Shown: positions 8,712 through 19,238, counted from the stretch's first letter. The stretch is DNA of 60,105 nucleotides from Desulfuromonadales bacterium (GCA_014860225.1 JACZKE010000049.1:1-60105); one strand, 5' to 3'. The notes: generated from the sequence alone by a model not told the origin. Numbers and translations are program-made.

Positions 8712-9906
8712 GACGCAGTCTCCGCTTGATGTGGAATTTGAGGACCATCTGATCGATCAACGGGGCAAACACATTGCCGAACAGGATGGCAAGCATCATC
8801 CCTTCAGGGAAAGCCGGGTTGACCACCCGGATCATGATGCACATGGACCCGATCAGGAATCCATAGACCCACTTGCCCTCGTCGGTCATCGCTCCGGAAA
8901 CCGGATCGGTCGTCATAAACACCAGACCGAAGGCAAAACCACCAAGCACCAGATGCCATTGTGGGCCGAGTTCGAACATCGGATTGGTGCTGCTGCCGAT
9001 GAGCGGAAACAATATTGACAGGAACAAGGCGCCGCTCAGTGCCGAGAGCATTATACGCCAGGAGCCGATGCCGGTCAGAACCAGGACTGCAGCACCAAAC
9101 AGGCAGGCCAGGGCGGAGGTCTCCCCCATCGAGCCGGGGATGGTGCCGATAAAGGCGTCGAACCAGCTGATTGTGGCGGTGATCGCTTCGACGCCTCCTT
9201 CTGCAGCTCGGCTTAATGCGGTTGCCCCACTCACACCGTCGGCGGCAACCCAGACCTTGTCGCCGGAGATCTGCGCCGGGTAGGCGAAAAACAGAAAGGC
9301 GCGTCCGGTCAAGGCCGGGTTCAGAAAGTTTTTGCCGGTGCCGCCGAAGATCTCCTTGCCGATGACGACGCCGAAGCTGATGCCGAGTGCCACCTGCCAG
9401 AGTGGCAGAGTCGGCGGGCAGATCAGCGGGAACAGCGAACCGGTCACCAGAAAGCCTTCATTAATCTCATGGCCGCGGATACTGCTGAACAGGGCTTCCC
9501 ATAAGCCGCCGACGATATTGGTCACCAGGTAGATGGGTATGAACCATGCCGCTCCGAGCAGCAGGTTGTCAAGCATCCGATCGGGGCTGGCGGTGTAACC
9601 GAGGACGTTGAGCAAGGCGCCGCGCCAGCCTTCGACACTGCCGCCCGAGGTCTGCATGATGCTGTTGGCCTGATAACCGGTATTCCACATGGCCATGAAA
9701 AAACAGGGGAGCAACGCGAACACCACGGTAATCATCACGCGTTTCAAGTCGATGGCGTCCCTAACATGTGGAGCCCCGGCTGTGACCTCCCCCGGAGTGT
9801 ACAGGAAGCTGTCGGCCGCCTCAAAAAGAGGATAGAGCCGTGCAAGTTTGCCACCCTGTGTAAAATGAGGGCGAAGCTTGTCGAGAACAGTGCGCAGTGC
9901 TTTCAT
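8698..9906 (-). CDS. nqrB: Na+-NQR subunit B, quinone- and FMN-binding membrane subunit
   Basis: A 402-residue polytopic membrane subunit, relative of RnfD, with covalent FMN and a role in Na+ transfer. The motif '[10 protein letters not shown]' marks the ApbE-modified Thr at residue 229 (Thr236 in Vibrio). The conserved '[20 protein letters not shown]' lies at about 185-204. The start at 9906 is chosen over upstream frame extensions because it gives the family N-terminus '[15 protein letters not shown]'. It has an AGAGGG ribosome site and overlaps the nqrA stop as ATGA. Confidence 0.96.
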   Translation of the reverse strand: MKALRTVLDKLRPHFTQGGKLARLYPLFEAADSFLYTPGEVTAGAPHVRDAIDLKRVMITVVFALLPCFFMAMWNTGYQANSIMQTSGGSVEGWRGALLNVLGYTASPDRMLDNLLLGAAWFIPIYLVTNIVGGLWEALFSSIRGHEINEGFLVTGSLFPLICPPTLPLWQVALGISFGVVIGKEIFGGTGKNFLNPALTGRAFLFFAYPAQISGDKVWVAADGVSGATALSRAAEGGVEAITATISWFDAFIGTIPGSMGETSALACLFGAAVLVLTGIGSWRIMLSALSGALFLSILFPLIGSSTNPMFELGPQWHLVLGGFAFGLVFMTTDPVSGAMTDEGKWVYGFLIGSMCIMIRVVNPAFPEGMMLAILFGNVFAPLIDQMVLKFHIKRRLRHVEG

Positions 9907-11243
9907 CAGCCCTCTTCTTCTATTTTCTGTAAGGCCTGGCGTAAATGATGACCGTAATTCATTTTCCCCGAACAGACAAAACTGCACAAAGCCAGATCCT
10001 CTTCATCCAGCTCCAGGCAGCCGAGATTCTGCGCAAGGTCAGTATCCAGGGTAAGCAGCGATCGAAGCAGCCAGGTTGCCTTGATGTTAAGCGGCATCAC
10101 CTTCTCAAATGAGCCGATCGGCACCATCGCCCGCAAGCTGCCGTGCGTGCTGGTGGTCATCGGCAACGGACGACGCGGCAGCAGCGCCGAAGCGAAGACA
10201 TGCTTGATTGAGAACTGTCTCAGCCCCGGCTTGGCCCAGCCGAGGAATTCACGCAGATGATCTTCTTCGAGAACGGAAACCTGGTTGTGATAGCGGCCAA
10301 GGTAATTGCTGGCTTCTGCAGCGCTGTGACCATTCAGGACAGATCCTGAAATGACCCGGTTGTTGCCGGCATGCAGCTGGCCGACGAGCAGCTCTGACAG
10401 GCAGGCACCAATACGAGTGCGGATCAGTCGCGGGTTTTTGACTGCCGGGCCGCAGAGCGCAATGATTCTTTCGGTGAGGAGTCTGCCGGTGAGAAACAGG
10501 TGGCCGATGGCAATCACATCCTGGTAGCCAATATGCCAGACGGTGCGCTCTTGATCGACGCGTTCGAGGAAGTGAATATGGGTGCCAACCAGGCCGGCTG
10601 GATGACAGCCGGAAAATTCACTCACGGTAATCCCCTCAGGAGCCTCAATCCGCGCATCCGGCTTTTTGCAAAGGTAAACTTTTCCTTCAGTCAGGTGGCG
10701 GATGACCTTCAAACCGGCGGTGAACTCTGTCGTTTTCTCGGCAATCACGACCTGCGGATCCGCCGCCAACGGATTGGTGTCGATCGCGGTGACAAAAAGT
10801 GCTGCGGGACGGGTTCCCGGCGTTGGTATCTTACTGTATGGACGGGTGCGAAGTGAGGGCCACAGACCGGAATTGATCAGTTGCTGTTTAACCTCTTCAG
10901 TGGAAAGTTGATCGAGCCGGTCGGCTGCTGTTGCCGGAAAGGTTTGTTCTGCACTCCCGGCGACCTCGATAACCAGAGAAAGGAATACCCGTCGCTCTCC
11001 CCGGTTGATGGCGACAACCTTGCCCGGTGCCGGGGAAGTATAGAGGACCTTAGGATTCTTTTTGTCGGAAAACAGCGGCTGACCGAGACTGACCTGCTCC
11101 CCCTCGCTAACCAGAAGGGTCGGTTTCATGTCCTGATAATCACCACCAACAAGGGCAACGTGCGAAACCGGCGAACCGGCCTCGACCATCATTGCGGGAG
11201 CACCGCAGATGGGAAGATCGAGCCCTTTTTTGATCTCAATCAT
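9906..11243 (-). CDS. nqrA: Na+-NQR subunit A
   Basis: A 445-residue cytoplasmic subunit, the first gene of the operon. The start at 11243 gives '[16 protein letters not shown]', the usual NqrA N-terminus, with AAGGA upstream; the open frame extends to 11441 but the extra 66 residues look non-coding. Family features are '[17 protein letters not shown]' near 38 and '[17 protein letters not shown]' near 200. NqrA binds quinone or its analogues at the cytoplasmic face with NqrB. The 260 bases upstream must hold the operon promoter, but no clear -35/-10 pair was found. Confidence 0.96.
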   Translation of the reverse strand: MIEIKKGLDLPICGAPAMMVEAGSPVSHVALVGGDYQDMKPTLLVSEGEQVSLGQPLFSDKKNPKVLYTSPAPGKVVAINRGERRVFLSLVIEVAGSAEQTFPATAADRLDQLSTEEVKQQLINSGLWPSLRTRPYSKIPTPGTRPAALFVTAIDTNPLAADPQVVIAEKTTEFTAGLKVIRHLTEGKVYLCKKPDARIEAPEGITVSEFSGCHPAGLVGTHIHFLERVDQERTVWHIGYQDVIAIGHLFLTGRLLTERIIALCGPAVKNPRLIRTRIGACLSELLVGQLHAGNNRVISGSVLNGHSAAEASNYLGRYHNQVSVLEEDHLREFLGWAKPGLRQFSIKHVFASALLPRRPLPMTTSTHGSLRAMVPIGSFEKVMPLNIKATWLLRSLLTLDTDLAQNLGCLELDEEDLALCSFVCSGKMNYGHHLRQALQKIEEEG

Positions 11244-11502
11244 GGCCGATCCTTCAGGCTCGTTGTAAGGAGCCACGATATCGTGAGCACTCGATGACTC
11301 AGCGAAGGTTGGAATTCGGAGTGTCAATCTGGAATTCATCCAGAAAAAAATATTATCTATTGACGATTGAATTACTCTACTCTTTTTACCAGAGTTCAGG
11401 CGCTGAGACAAACCAAGTTTCAACGCCCAGATACAGAGCAAACTGACGTCATCATCAAGGGGCAGATAAGCCCTGTCATAGGCGACAAACGCTTACTGTC
11501 AA

Positions 11503-11940
11503 TCAGTGGACACCCTTGATATACTTCTTGAGCTGCGTGATGACGAAATCTTTCTCTTCAAGGGATGCCTTGACCAGGTCGCCGATCGATGCCAGACCGA
11601 TCAACTGTTCATTTTCCATAACCGGCAGGTGCCGACTGCGGCTCTCGGTCACGATGGACATGGCTTCATCGACAGAGGTCTGGGGAGTGACATAGCAGAT
11701 ATCCACCGACATTACCTGGCGGACGATGGCCTTCTGGGAACAGAGTCCGCAGAGGTCAACCTTGCGGGCATGGTCGCGCTCGGAGAAGAGACCGACCACC
11801 TGTCCCTCTTCCATGACGACCAGAGCGCCGACACCCTTTTCCGCCATCATCGCCAAAGCATCATAAATTCTGGCATCAGGAGCGATGCACCAGACTTCGT
11901 TCCCTTTTCGTTTCAAGATCTGAGCTATGGATTTTGACAT
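11503..11940 (-). CDS. CBS-domain pair protein
   Basis: A 145-residue soluble protein made of two CBS domains (about 12-65 and 75-135). CBS pairs usually bind adenine nucleotides or S-adenosylmethionine and regulate a partner. The phrases 'MMAEKGVGALVVMEEGQVVG' and 'MSIVTESRSRHLPVMENEQL' are typical of such domains. The start at 11940 is preferred because AGGGGGAAGGG stands just upstream; a longer frame to 12027 lacks this. It lies alone between the nqr promoter region and an HDOD gene on the same strand. Its partner cannot be named from the sequence. Confidence 0.85.
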   Translation of the reverse strand: MSKSIAQILKRKGNEVWCIAPDARIYDALAMMAEKGVGALVVMEEGQVVGLFSERDHARKVDLCGLCSQKAIVRQVMSVDICYVTPQTSVDEAMSIVTESRSRHLPVMENEQLIGLASIGDLVKASLEEKDFVITQLKKYIKGVH

Positions 11941-12060
11941 ACCCTTCCCCCTTTGAACAGCAAAGACTGATGAGTAAGTGTAGCAAAAAAAACGTAGAAC
12001 AAAAGTGTGTGTCATTCCGAAAGCCATGATCCATCAGCCGGCAGAGGCCTCTCTTGGCTA

Positions 12061-12915
12061 TTAGCCGGCTGAGGTTTGCCTCCTGCCGGGGAAATGATCT
12101 TCAAGCATGATCTCAAATTCTGCCAGGCAAACCTCGTCAATACCCAGAAATTGGGCCTCTGCCGTTGTCGGTAGGACAATATCCTGATGAATCGTCAGTC
12201 CAAGGCCTGCCTTGCGGCAGCCTTTGTCTGCCAGCTTGACCAGGGCGACAAGAATGTTCTGCGTATCCAGCACTCCGTCATGGTGGTCGGCAACCACCTC
12301 TCTGTAAATTTCCGGTAGATTCCAATCTTCAAAAAGCCGCAGGCCCTGTTCAACATGCATGGTGGCGATCACTTCCTGAATCAGCTGCCCGGATAGGGTA
12401 ATACCGAATTCGTCGCCACTCGATATTTCCTGCAGCACCGCCAGCAGGAGCTGTTTGCCGATATCGTGAAACAATCCAGCCAGGTAGGCCTGATCAACAA
12501 GGCTCTGGTAGCCACAACGTTTCGCCAGCCATCGGGCACCGAGTGCGCAACCCTGAGCATGCTGCCAGAGGCTGTTCATATAACGGTGCAGCAACTCTCC
12601 CTGAGGACGGCCCACGTCTTCTCGACACACCCGCTCAATGACCTGTCTGGCCTTGCTGCTGCCGAGACGGGTCACCGCTTCTTCTAACGAAGCAGTTTTT
12701 TGCAGGCCGGCAAAAAATGATGAGTTCGCGGTACGGAAGAGGATACAGAGCAGCGCCGGGTCACGACCGACCAGCGACCACAGCTTATGAGAATCAGGAT
12801 CTTCGTCAGCCAGGCACGCAATGACCTGTTTGGCAACCGTGGGATGGATCGGCAGCCGTATCCGATCGGCATCAACCAATTCTTTGATAATTTCTGTCAG
12901 CGATTTTTCTGCCAA
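12061..12915 (-). CDS. HDOD-domain signalling protein
   Basis: A 284-residue HDOD (HD-related output) domain protein. The N-terminal half carries the family pattern 'LPIHPTVAKQVIACLAD', then 'RDPALLCILFRTANSSFF' and 'SLEEAVTRLGSSKARQV'. Around 135-150, 'AYLAGLFHDIGKQLLL' keeps an HD-type motif. HDOD proteins usually act as non-catalytic signalling or scaffold domains in motility, pili or biofilm control. The gene begins 2 bases after the stop of the GspE/PilB-type ATPase, so the two are co-transcribed and a role in controlling pilus or secretion assembly is plausible. Confidence 0.88.
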   Translation of the reverse strand: MAEKSLTEIIKELVDADRIRLPIHPTVAKQVIACLADEDPDSHKLWSLVGRDPALLCILFRTANSSFFAGLQKTASLEEAVTRLGSSKARQVIERVCREDVGRPQGELLHRYMNSLWQHAQGCALGARWLAKRCGYQSLVDQAYLAGLFHDIGKQLLLAVLQEISSGDEFGITLSGQLIQEVIATMHVEQGLRLFEDWNLPEIYREVVADHHDGVLDTQNILVALVKLADKGCRKAGLGLTIHQDIVLPTTAEAQFLGIDEVCLAEFEIMLEDHFPGRRQTSAG

Positions 12916-12917
12916 AA

Positions 12918-14849
12918 CTATTCTCCCAACAGACGCCGCAATTCATGTAACGGCCGCGGCTTCAAAATGCGCGGCAAACGTCGCATGACTTCCGGAAGAG
13001 AAACCTTGCCGCGAGCCGCCTTGGCAATACCGTCCTCCATCAGGGTAATCAAACCGGAACTCTCAATACTTATGCGGCGGATTTCCTGGACTGTTTTGCG
13101 GGCCAGAACGGCTTCCTTGACATTATCATTAAGGTAAAGCAGTTCAAAGATACCGACCCGACCCTTGTAGCCGGTAAACCTGCAGGCCGTACAACCGCGC
13201 CCGATCTGCAGATCGGCACCGGCCAGATCACCATGGGTGTAACCGAGCCATCGGTATTCTTCAGGAGTTGGCGTGAAGGGGGTTGTACAGTGCGGACAAA
13301 CCCTGCGCAGCAGGCGTTGCGCCAACATGCAGTTGATCGTCGAGGCGATCAAAAAGGCTTCGATGCCCATGTTCAGCAAACGCAGCAGCCCCCCGACCGC
13401 GTCCTCGGTGTGAAAAGTCGTCAGGACCTTGTGGCCGGTCAACGCTGCCTGTATTGCGGTCTCCGCAGAGAAAGCGTCACGAATCTCGCCCATGACGATG
13501 ATGTCCGGATCCTGTCGAACGATATGGCGCAAGGTTTCCGTGAAGGTCACACCGATTTTCGGATTGATTGAACACTGGGAAATGCCGTCAAGAACATACT
13601 CCACCGGTTCCTCTGCGGTGATTATACTTACCTCAAGGTTGTTGAGGTTATTAACGCAGCTGTATAGAGTCGTGGTCTTACCGGCACCTGTCGGCCCGGT
13701 CACCACGATGATACCGCTCGGCGAAGCCAGGGCATCCTCACGAAACTGCTGTAACATGCGAGGCGCCATGCCGATGTCATCGATATCAAGCAACTCACCC
13801 TTCTTGTTCATCAAGCGTAAGACAATCTTTTCGCCATGAATGGTGATGTAGAAGGAGACACGCAGGTCGAGGGTCATGCCGGTGACTGCGCTCTCATAGA
13901 GAATACGCCCGTCCTGGTGACGGCGTCGCTCGGCAATATCAGCCTCCGCCATGACCTTCAGGCGTGTCGCCAAAGGCGCGGCAACGTCAAGACTCATCTC
14001 CTTATGAACGCCGAGCACACCGTCACGGCGGAAGCGGATGCGCAGTCGGCCCTTCATCGGTTCAATATGGATGTCACTGGCCCCCTGCTGCATTGCGTCG
14101 TCAAACAGGTTGTTGACGATGCCGATGATTGTTGAGTCGTCCGCTGATGCTACCGTGCCGCGCCGGGCGCCCCGTCGATAGAGTTCAATAACTGCGCGAA
14201 TCCCCTGGCGCGGACTGATCGCAGGTACGATCTTTCTGCCAAACACCCGGTCAGCGGCTTCACGATCCTCAAGGTCAAGAGGGTCCGCAAACGCGACAAT
14301 GACTCGATCGTCGCTCCTTGCAACCGGGACAAAGGCGTGTTGGCTGAGCATTTTCGCCGGCACCTGGGCCAGCAGATCGCGACCGATGTCGGCAAAAACA
14401 GGTTCGATGAAAGGGTAACCGAGCTGCGAGGCGAGAATTTCCATCAGACTGTGTTCGTCGATGAATCCATATTCAACCAGAATTTCACCGATCTTCTGTT
14501 TCTTGTTTTCTGCCTGAATGGCCAGAGCAGCGTCCAGGTCTCCCTCACGGATATGGCCCAGTTCAACCAACAGGTCACCGATGCGGAGATCCAAACGATG
14601 CTGTTTGAGCACCTGACTGAGCTGTTGGTTGGTCAACAGACGCAACGCTTTAAAGATTTCAACCAGTGAGCGGTCGGAGATCAGTTTGGTCTTGACCCGC
14701 TTGGTGTAGGTCAGCTGTTCTTCGGTGATCAGGCCTTGTTCGATCAGCAGGCGGGCAATGCCCTCGCCCCCATGAGAAGCTGGCGAGGATTTCGCTGCAG
14801 GGAATATCTGCGTTTTCTTGCGGGGGTCAGGTGTGCCAGGTTCGGGCAT
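12918..14849 (-). CDS. GspE/PilB-family assembly ATPase
   Basis: A 643-residue type II secretion / type IV pilus assembly ATPase. The N-terminal part has tandem MshEN-like helical repeats (about 30-145, 'IGDLLVELGHIREGDLDAAL', 'IGEILVEYGFIDEHSLMEIL'), which in relatives bind c-di-GMP. The C-terminal motor has Walker A 'GPTGAGKTTTLYS' near 383, an Asp box and Walker B region ('QDPDIIVMGEIRD'), and a zinc motif with two CxxC pairs ('CPHC' and 'CTAC') near 520-560. No other pilus or secretion genes lie in the window, so this is an orphan copy linked to an HDOD gene. Whether it drives pili or secretion cannot be told. Confidence 0.93.
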   Translation of the reverse strand: MPEPGTPDPRKKTQIFPAAKSSPASHGGEGIARLLIEQGLITEEQLTYTKRVKTKLISDRSLVEIFKALRLLTNQQLSQVLKQHRLDLRIGDLLVELGHIREGDLDAALAIQAENKKQKIGEILVEYGFIDEHSLMEILASQLGYPFIEPVFADIGRDLLAQVPAKMLSQHAFVPVARSDDRVIVAFADPLDLEDREAADRVFGRKIVPAISPRQGIRAVIELYRRGARRGTVASADDSTIIGIVNNLFDDAMQQGASDIHIEPMKGRLRIRFRRDGVLGVHKEMSLDVAAPLATRLKVMAEADIAERRRHQDGRILYESAVTGMTLDLRVSFYITIHGEKIVLRLMNKKGELLDIDDIGMAPRMLQQFREDALASPSGIIVVTGPTGAGKTTTLYSCVNNLNNLEVSIITAEEPVEYVLDGISQCSINPKIGVTFTETLRHIVRQDPDIIVMGEIRDAFSAETAIQAALTGHKVLTTFHTEDAVGGLLRLLNMGIEAFLIASTINCMLAQRLLRRVCPHCTTPFTPTPEEYRWLGYTHGDLAGADLQIGRGCTACRFTGYKGRVGIFELLYLNDNVKEAVLARKTVQEIRRISIESSGLITLMEDGIAKAARGKVSLPEVMRRLPRILKPRPLHELRRLLGE

Positions 14850-14962
14850 AGTTTCATTCCATTACATAAAATAATTCAATAGTTTTAAGAGTAGCATATT
14901 TATCTGTGCATGCAAAAACTCCTGAAGAGTTACTTACAAATTCAAGGGATTCCGGATGGGTA

Positions 14963-15715
14963 CTAAGTTATAAATAGACGCAGGGCGAAGATCAACACCG
15001 TTACTATGACAAAGCGCTTAATCCATTCATGGCCTTTTTTTACAGCCACGTGCGAGGCGACCCAACCACCGCTGGCATTGCCGACGGCCAGAACCAGGCC
15101 AAGAAGCCAATCGACCTGGCCATGCCAGACAAAGACCGCCAGCGCTGGAATGGTGAAGGCCAACACGACGAAGATCTTGATGGCATTGGTGCGCACCATA
15201 TCGAACCCGGCGAGCAACATCACCGGGATAATCAGGAAGCCGACGCCGGCCTGCACGAAGCCGCCGTAGATGCCGATCAGGAAAAACGCACCGAGCAGAG
15301 CGGCCAGGCGCAGCGGCGTGTAGGCAACTTCGCGGCCCCGCAAGCGCTTGGCAGGGTCGAGCACGGAGATGATCAGCACACCGATCATGATAACGGCGAG
15401 CAATCGCTGGAACAGTTGGTCGTCAATGTCAATGGCCAGTTGCGCGCCGATGTAGCTGCCGAGCAGGGACGGCGCGGTACAGATCAACGCCAGACGCATC
15501 GGCAGGACACCGTGGCGACGAAACGAGGTGACGGCGAAAATATTCTGACAGATCACGCCGATACGATTGGTGCCGTTGGCAACGACAGCCGGCAGGCCGA
15601 GGAAGATCAGCATCGGCAGGGTCAGCAGCGAGCCGCCGCCGGCCATGATGTTGAGAAAACCGGAGACGAAACCGACTGCGGCCAGAGCCGGCAGCTGCCA
15701 GAGGTAGGGATCCAT
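14963..15715 (-). CDS. TSUP-family (TauE/SafE) membrane transporter
   Basis: A 250-residue polytopic membrane protein, about 7-8 helices, of the TauE/SafE (TSUP) family, which exports sulfite, sulfoacetate or related anions. Typical stretches are 'GFLNIMAGGGSLLTLPMLI' near the N-terminus and 'GIYGGFVQAGVGFLIIPVML' in the second half, the two inverted repeats of the fold. Its start overlaps the tcdA stop (TAATG), so they form one transcript. The substrate is not evident. Confidence 0.92.
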   Translation of the reverse strand: MDPYLWQLPALAAVGFVSGFLNIMAGGGSLLTLPMLIFLGLPAVVANGTNRIGVICQNIFAVTSFRRHGVLPMRLALICTAPSLLGSYIGAQLAIDIDDQLFQRLLAVIMIGVLIISVLDPAKRLRGREVAYTPLRLAALLGAFFLIGIYGGFVQAGVGFLIIPVMLLAGFDMVRTNAIKIFVVLAFTIPALAVFVWHGQVDWLLGLVLAVGNASGGWVASHVAVKKGHEWIKRFVIVTVLIFALRLFIT

Positions 15716-16485
15716 TACGCCTCCGCCAGGAGATCGCGAATGACTTCTCCGGCCATGGTCAGTCCAAACAGGGGCGGGATGTATGAGGAGCTGCCGAGGA
15801 TGACGCGGCGATCGGTGCAGCGCCAGAGGTGGTCATTCTTGTTGGGGCAGATGCAGTTGGCGGAGCAGGCAGCACTCTGATCACCCAGTGGACGAAATTC
15901 TTCAGTCGAATAGACCACCTTTACCCCTTTGCTGATTCCCCGGCGACGCAACTCCCGGCGGATAATCCGGGCCAGGCGACATCTCTCAGTCCGGGCCAGG
16001 TCAGCCACGGCGATTTTGGTCGGATCCAGTTTGTTGGCGGCGCCCATCGAAGCGATAATCGGAATCTTGCTTGTAACGCAATGCTCAATCAGATGGAGTT
16101 TGGCGGTGATATGATCGATGCAGTCGAGTACGAAGCTATAGCCCCGACCAAGCAGTTCATCGGCGTTATCGGCACAGAAAAAATCTTTTAGCGCTTCGAC
16201 CTGGATATTCGGATTGATAGCTCGGCAACGCTCCGCCATCACCTGCACTTTCGGCCTGCCGACAGTCTCGTCAAGGGCGTGGATCTGTCGATTGATATTG
16301 GTCAGGCAGATGTCATCGAAATCAATCAGTGTCAAGCGGCCGACACCGGCTCGGGCCAGAGCCTCAGCGGCATAGCTGCCAACTCCACCGACACCGAATA
16401 CGGCAACTGAAGCCTCTTCGAGACGTTTCAGGCCGTCCTGTCCGGTCAGCAATTCCATCCGGCTAAAGCGATGTAAGGAAGTCAT
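15715..16485 (-). CDS. tcdA: tRNA threonylcarbamoyladenosine dehydratase (TcdA/YgdL)
   Basis: A 256-residue E1-like (ThiF/MoeB superfamily) ATP-dependent enzyme that cyclises t6A37 in tRNA to ct6A. The nucleotide-binding loop 'VFGVGGVGSYAAEALARAGV' is near residues 28-47, followed by 'LIDFDDICLTNINRQ', the diagnostic Arg/Asn adenylation region. The C-terminal 'CSANCICPNK' resembles the Cys-rich strip of TcdA. Length fits the family (E. coli 268). It lies between tatD and the TSUP gene on the minus strand. A related ThiF-fold function cannot be fully excluded. Confidence 0.88.
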   Translation of the reverse strand: MTSLHRFSRMELLTGQDGLKRLEEASVAVFGVGGVGSYAAEALARAGVGRLTLIDFDDICLTNINRQIHALDETVGRPKVQVMAERCRAINPNIQVEALKDFFCADNADELLGRGYSFVLDCIDHITAKLHLIEHCVTSKIPIIASMGAANKLDPTKIAVADLARTERCRLARIIRRELRRRGISKGVKVVYSTEEFRPLGDQSAACSANCICPNKNDHLWRCTDRRVILGSSSYIPPLFGLTMAGEVIRDLLAEA

Positions 16486-16562
16486 TGGGGAGCATCTCCA
16501 GGCATTTGTTGCTTTGCCACTTTTTTAACATGGTGCATTCTCGCAAGCCAGTTTTTTTACCT

Positions 16563-17333
16563 TCAGGTAAGGTGCAGGATTCTGTGGGCGTTTTCGGTCG
16601 TGATGCGTGCAGTTTCTGCCAGAGTCCAGCCGCGCAGGCCGGCAAGCCGTTCGGCAATCAGACCAAGATACACCGGCCGGTTTGGTCGCCCACGATAGGG
16701 TTCGGGTGTTAAGTCGGGAGCGTCGGTCTCAAGCACCAGGGCTTCAGCAGGAACTTCGCGAACGACGTCCGGAAGCCGTCGAGCATTCGAGAAGGTCAAC
16801 ACTCCTCCGATGCCGAGGACGAAGCCCATGTCGATAATTTTACGGGCCGTTTCAAGGCTGCCGGAAAAGGCATGAAAGATACCGCCAAGCCGACCGCCCC
16901 CTTCCCGATGCAGCAGCTCCAGGATACGGCCGGTACTTCGCCGCGCGTGGATCAACAGGGGCTTGTCCGTCTCCCTCGCCAGGTGAATCATCCGGACAAA
17001 AACCTCTTCCTGAATTTCCCGGGGAATTCCGATCTGACGATCGAGCCCCACTTCACCGAGCGCGACAGACCTGGGATGTGCCAGAAGACGACGCAATGCA
17101 TCAAGGTGCGACGTCTGACAACTGCCGGCTGCCTGCGGATGGATGCCGGGGGCTGCGAAAACACCGGCATGCCGCTCGGCGATCGCCATCAGCTCAGGCC
17201 AGTGATCAGGCGCAACCCCAGGCACGACCCAAGTGCCGATGCCGGCATGCCTGGCCTCCTCGAGCAGAGGGCCAAGCGCATGAAGTCGATCCAGGTGGAT
17301 ATGAGTATCAATAAAGCCGGTCACAATTTGCAA
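16563..17333 (-). CDS. TatD-family metal-dependent hydrolase
   Basis: A 256-residue amidohydrolase-fold protein of the TatD (YcfH/YabD) DNase family. The metal ligands are visible in order: 'DTHIHLD' near 10, 'LGEVGLD' near 95, 'LLIHARRS' near 125, 'FHAFSGS' near 150, and 'LETDAPDLTPEPYRGRPN' near 200-217. Relatives show 3'-5' exonuclease or deacylase activity. The first in-frame codon is TTG at 17333; GTG at 17324 is equally possible and closer to the usual family N-terminus. No good ribosome site is seen for either. Confidence 0.92.
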   Translation of the reverse strand: MQIVTGFIDTHIHLDRLHALGPLLEEARHAGIGTWVVPGVAPDHWPELMAIAERHAGVFAAPGIHPQAAGSCQTSHLDALRRLLAHPRSVALGEVGLDRQIGIPREIQEEVFVRMIHLARETDKPLLIHARRSTGRILELLHREGGGRLGGIFHAFSGSLETARKIIDMGFVLGIGGVLTFSNARRLPDVVREVPAEALVLETDAPDLTPEPYRGRPNRPVYLGLIAERLAGLRGWTLAETARITTENAHRILHLT

Positions 17334-17476
17334 AGCGTATCACAACCCATAGCTGGCAACCAGTCCCTGTACGCTTTCCTTGCTAATTTGCCTTGCTGCT
17401 GTTTATCTGCCTGTGATAATCGTAACCTGTTTATAATTTTTCATTTTATACTGAATTCGTTCCGGGAGGTTTTTAT

Positions 17477-19213
17477 ATGCAGACGCCTGCACAAGGCAGT
17501 TCCACTTATATTCGCAAACTGTTTTTGTTTAATCATGGTGCCGGCCTGATAATCGGCGGCTGTTTTCCCTTTATCGCTTACCTGATGTTGGGAGACATAG
17601 CACTGACACTGCCTTTTTTCATGATCTGCCTGTTGGCCGGATTTTGCTTGGGCTCAGCCTCTTTCTGGTTTGTCAGACAGACCTTGAAAAAGCAGCTCCA
17701 ACAACAACTCCAGGCACTCTATGATCTCCTTGGCGAGGAAGAGAGTGATCATACCGGGCAAACGGTCGAGGACCTTTTTTCGGCCGTCAACAACACGGTC
17801 AGCAAGGTTCGTAATCTTTTGACCAGTCTTCGGGATACTGTCGACGAATTTGTTCCCCACTACCAGGCTCTGGCTGATACCAGCCGCTACCTTTCCGCGC
17901 GGGCCGAAGACGGTCTGCAAGCGGCGCAAAGAGCCAGGACTGACGTCGAAGGTATGCATCAGAAGCAACAGACAGTGATCGACCAGATCGAGAATCTGAC
18001 CAACTGCTCCCAGGATGAAGCCTCTATATCCAGAGAACTGTCTGCATCCCTCGAGGAAATGGCTGGTGCTTTGGAACATTCCTCGCTGAAATTTGTCGAA
18101 ACGGCCCGTAACGTCGATGAGATGGTCCTCTCTATCCAGAACGCAACCAGTCAGGCTGAGCAGATGTCTCATATTACGGAAAGTACGGCTCACGACCTGG
18201 ACCAGATTGGCGAGGCTCTCGACCGCCTTCGAGCCGGCGTTGCCGACAGTGCCGAGAGTTCGGCTGCGGTAAAACAGGACGCCGAGCAGGGAGTCAGAGT
18301 CGTGCAGTCCTTTACCTCGGAGATGGATCGCATCGACGAAGAAAGCCGGAAGGCGATTGCCGCCATGCAACGCCTGAGTCGTCAGACTGCAGAAGTCACC
18401 AAGATTATCGAAGTCATCAAGGATCTGGTCTCAGATACGGAACTGCTCGCCTTCAATGCCGCCATTATCGCAGCCAAGGCGGGCGCTGAGGGCCGTGGTT
18501 TTTCGGTGGTTGCAGAAGAAATCCGCGATCTTGCCGATCGCACAACGACCAGTGCCGACGAGATCGAAGCGATCATCAAATCGATTCGCAAGGATACCGA
18601 GCAGGTAAACACCTCGGTCGAGTCGACAGGGCACTTTATCGGTCGGGGCAAAGAGTTGTCCTTCTCGACAGCACAAGCCTTGAGCAAGATCGTCAATAGC
18701 TCCAGTCAGGCTGCTGCAGATTCCTATGAACTGTCACAGCAAACAGCTGAACAGGGAAAGCGGGCGCGCGGTATGATCGATCAGGCCGGTAGCAGTCTGC
18801 GTTCAGTCAGGGCAATCGTGGAGACCATGGAACAGCAGAACACCGCGATCAGTCACATCGACTCAGGGGTTGACGAAATGAAGTCAGCAGCCGACCAGAT
18901 TGCCCGCAGTTTTGATGAGCAGGTGAAAGCGAACCGTGAATTTGACCGCAGCCTGATGGCGCGTGAAGAACAGATTCAAGCTATTTTTGAAGCGACTCAT
19001 TACCAGATGGAGACCGTTGAAAAGATCTTCGCACACTTTAACCGTTCTGAAGAACGCCTGTCTGCGAACGCCCAAAAATCACGGGTCCTCATTGATGAAA
19101 TCAACGCGCTGGAAAGCCTGGCTGAACAACTTCGTGAGCTGGCCTCCTGCTTTCAGGCAGAAGCAGGTCCGCGCGCGGGATCGGCCAAGGCTTCAGAAAA
19201 AACAAGCCGGTAA
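17477..19213 (+). CDS. Methyl-accepting chemotaxis protein without a periplasmic domain
   Basis: A 578-residue chemoreceptor. Two closely spaced membrane helices (about 17-37 and 42-62) leave almost no periplasmic loop, so sensing must be in the membrane or cytoplasm. The rest is a long coiled coil. The signalling tip reads 'ELLAFNAAIIAAKAGAEGRG' near 320-340, a variant of the common [16 protein letters not shown] sequence, followed by 'FSVVAEEIRDLADRT'. A strong GGGAGG site precedes the ATG. It stands apart from the che operon at 31126-36892 and is divergent from tatD. A structured repeat follows 25 bases after its stop. Confidence 0.92.
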   Translation: MQTPAQGSSTYIRKLFLFNHGAGLIIGGCFPFIAYLMLGDIALTLPFFMICLLAGFCLGSASFWFVRQTLKKQLQQQLQALYDLLGEEESDHTGQTVEDLFSAVNNTVSKVRNLLTSLRDTVDEFVPHYQALADTSRYLSARAEDGLQAAQRARTDVEGMHQKQQTVIDQIENLTNCSQDEASISRELSASLEEMAGALEHSSLKFVETARNVDEMVLSIQNATSQAEQMSHITESTAHDLDQIGEALDRLRAGVADSAESSAAVKQDAEQGVRVVQSFTSEMDRIDEESRKAIAAMQRLSRQTAEVTKIIEVIKDLVSDTELLAFNAAIIAAKAGAEGRGFSVVAEEIRDLADRTTTSADEIEAIIKSIRKDTEQVNTSVESTGHFIGRGKELSFSTAQALSKIVNSSSQAAADSYELSQQTAEQGKRARGMIDQAGSSLRSVRAIVETMEQQNTAISHIDSGVDEMKSAADQIARSFDEQVKANREFDRSLMAREEQIQAIFEATHYQMETVEKIFAHFNRSEERLSANAQKSRVLIDEINALESLAEQLRELASCFQAEAGPRAGSAKASEKTSR

Positions 19214-19238
19214 GATAAAACAGACAGAGAACCGGTTT

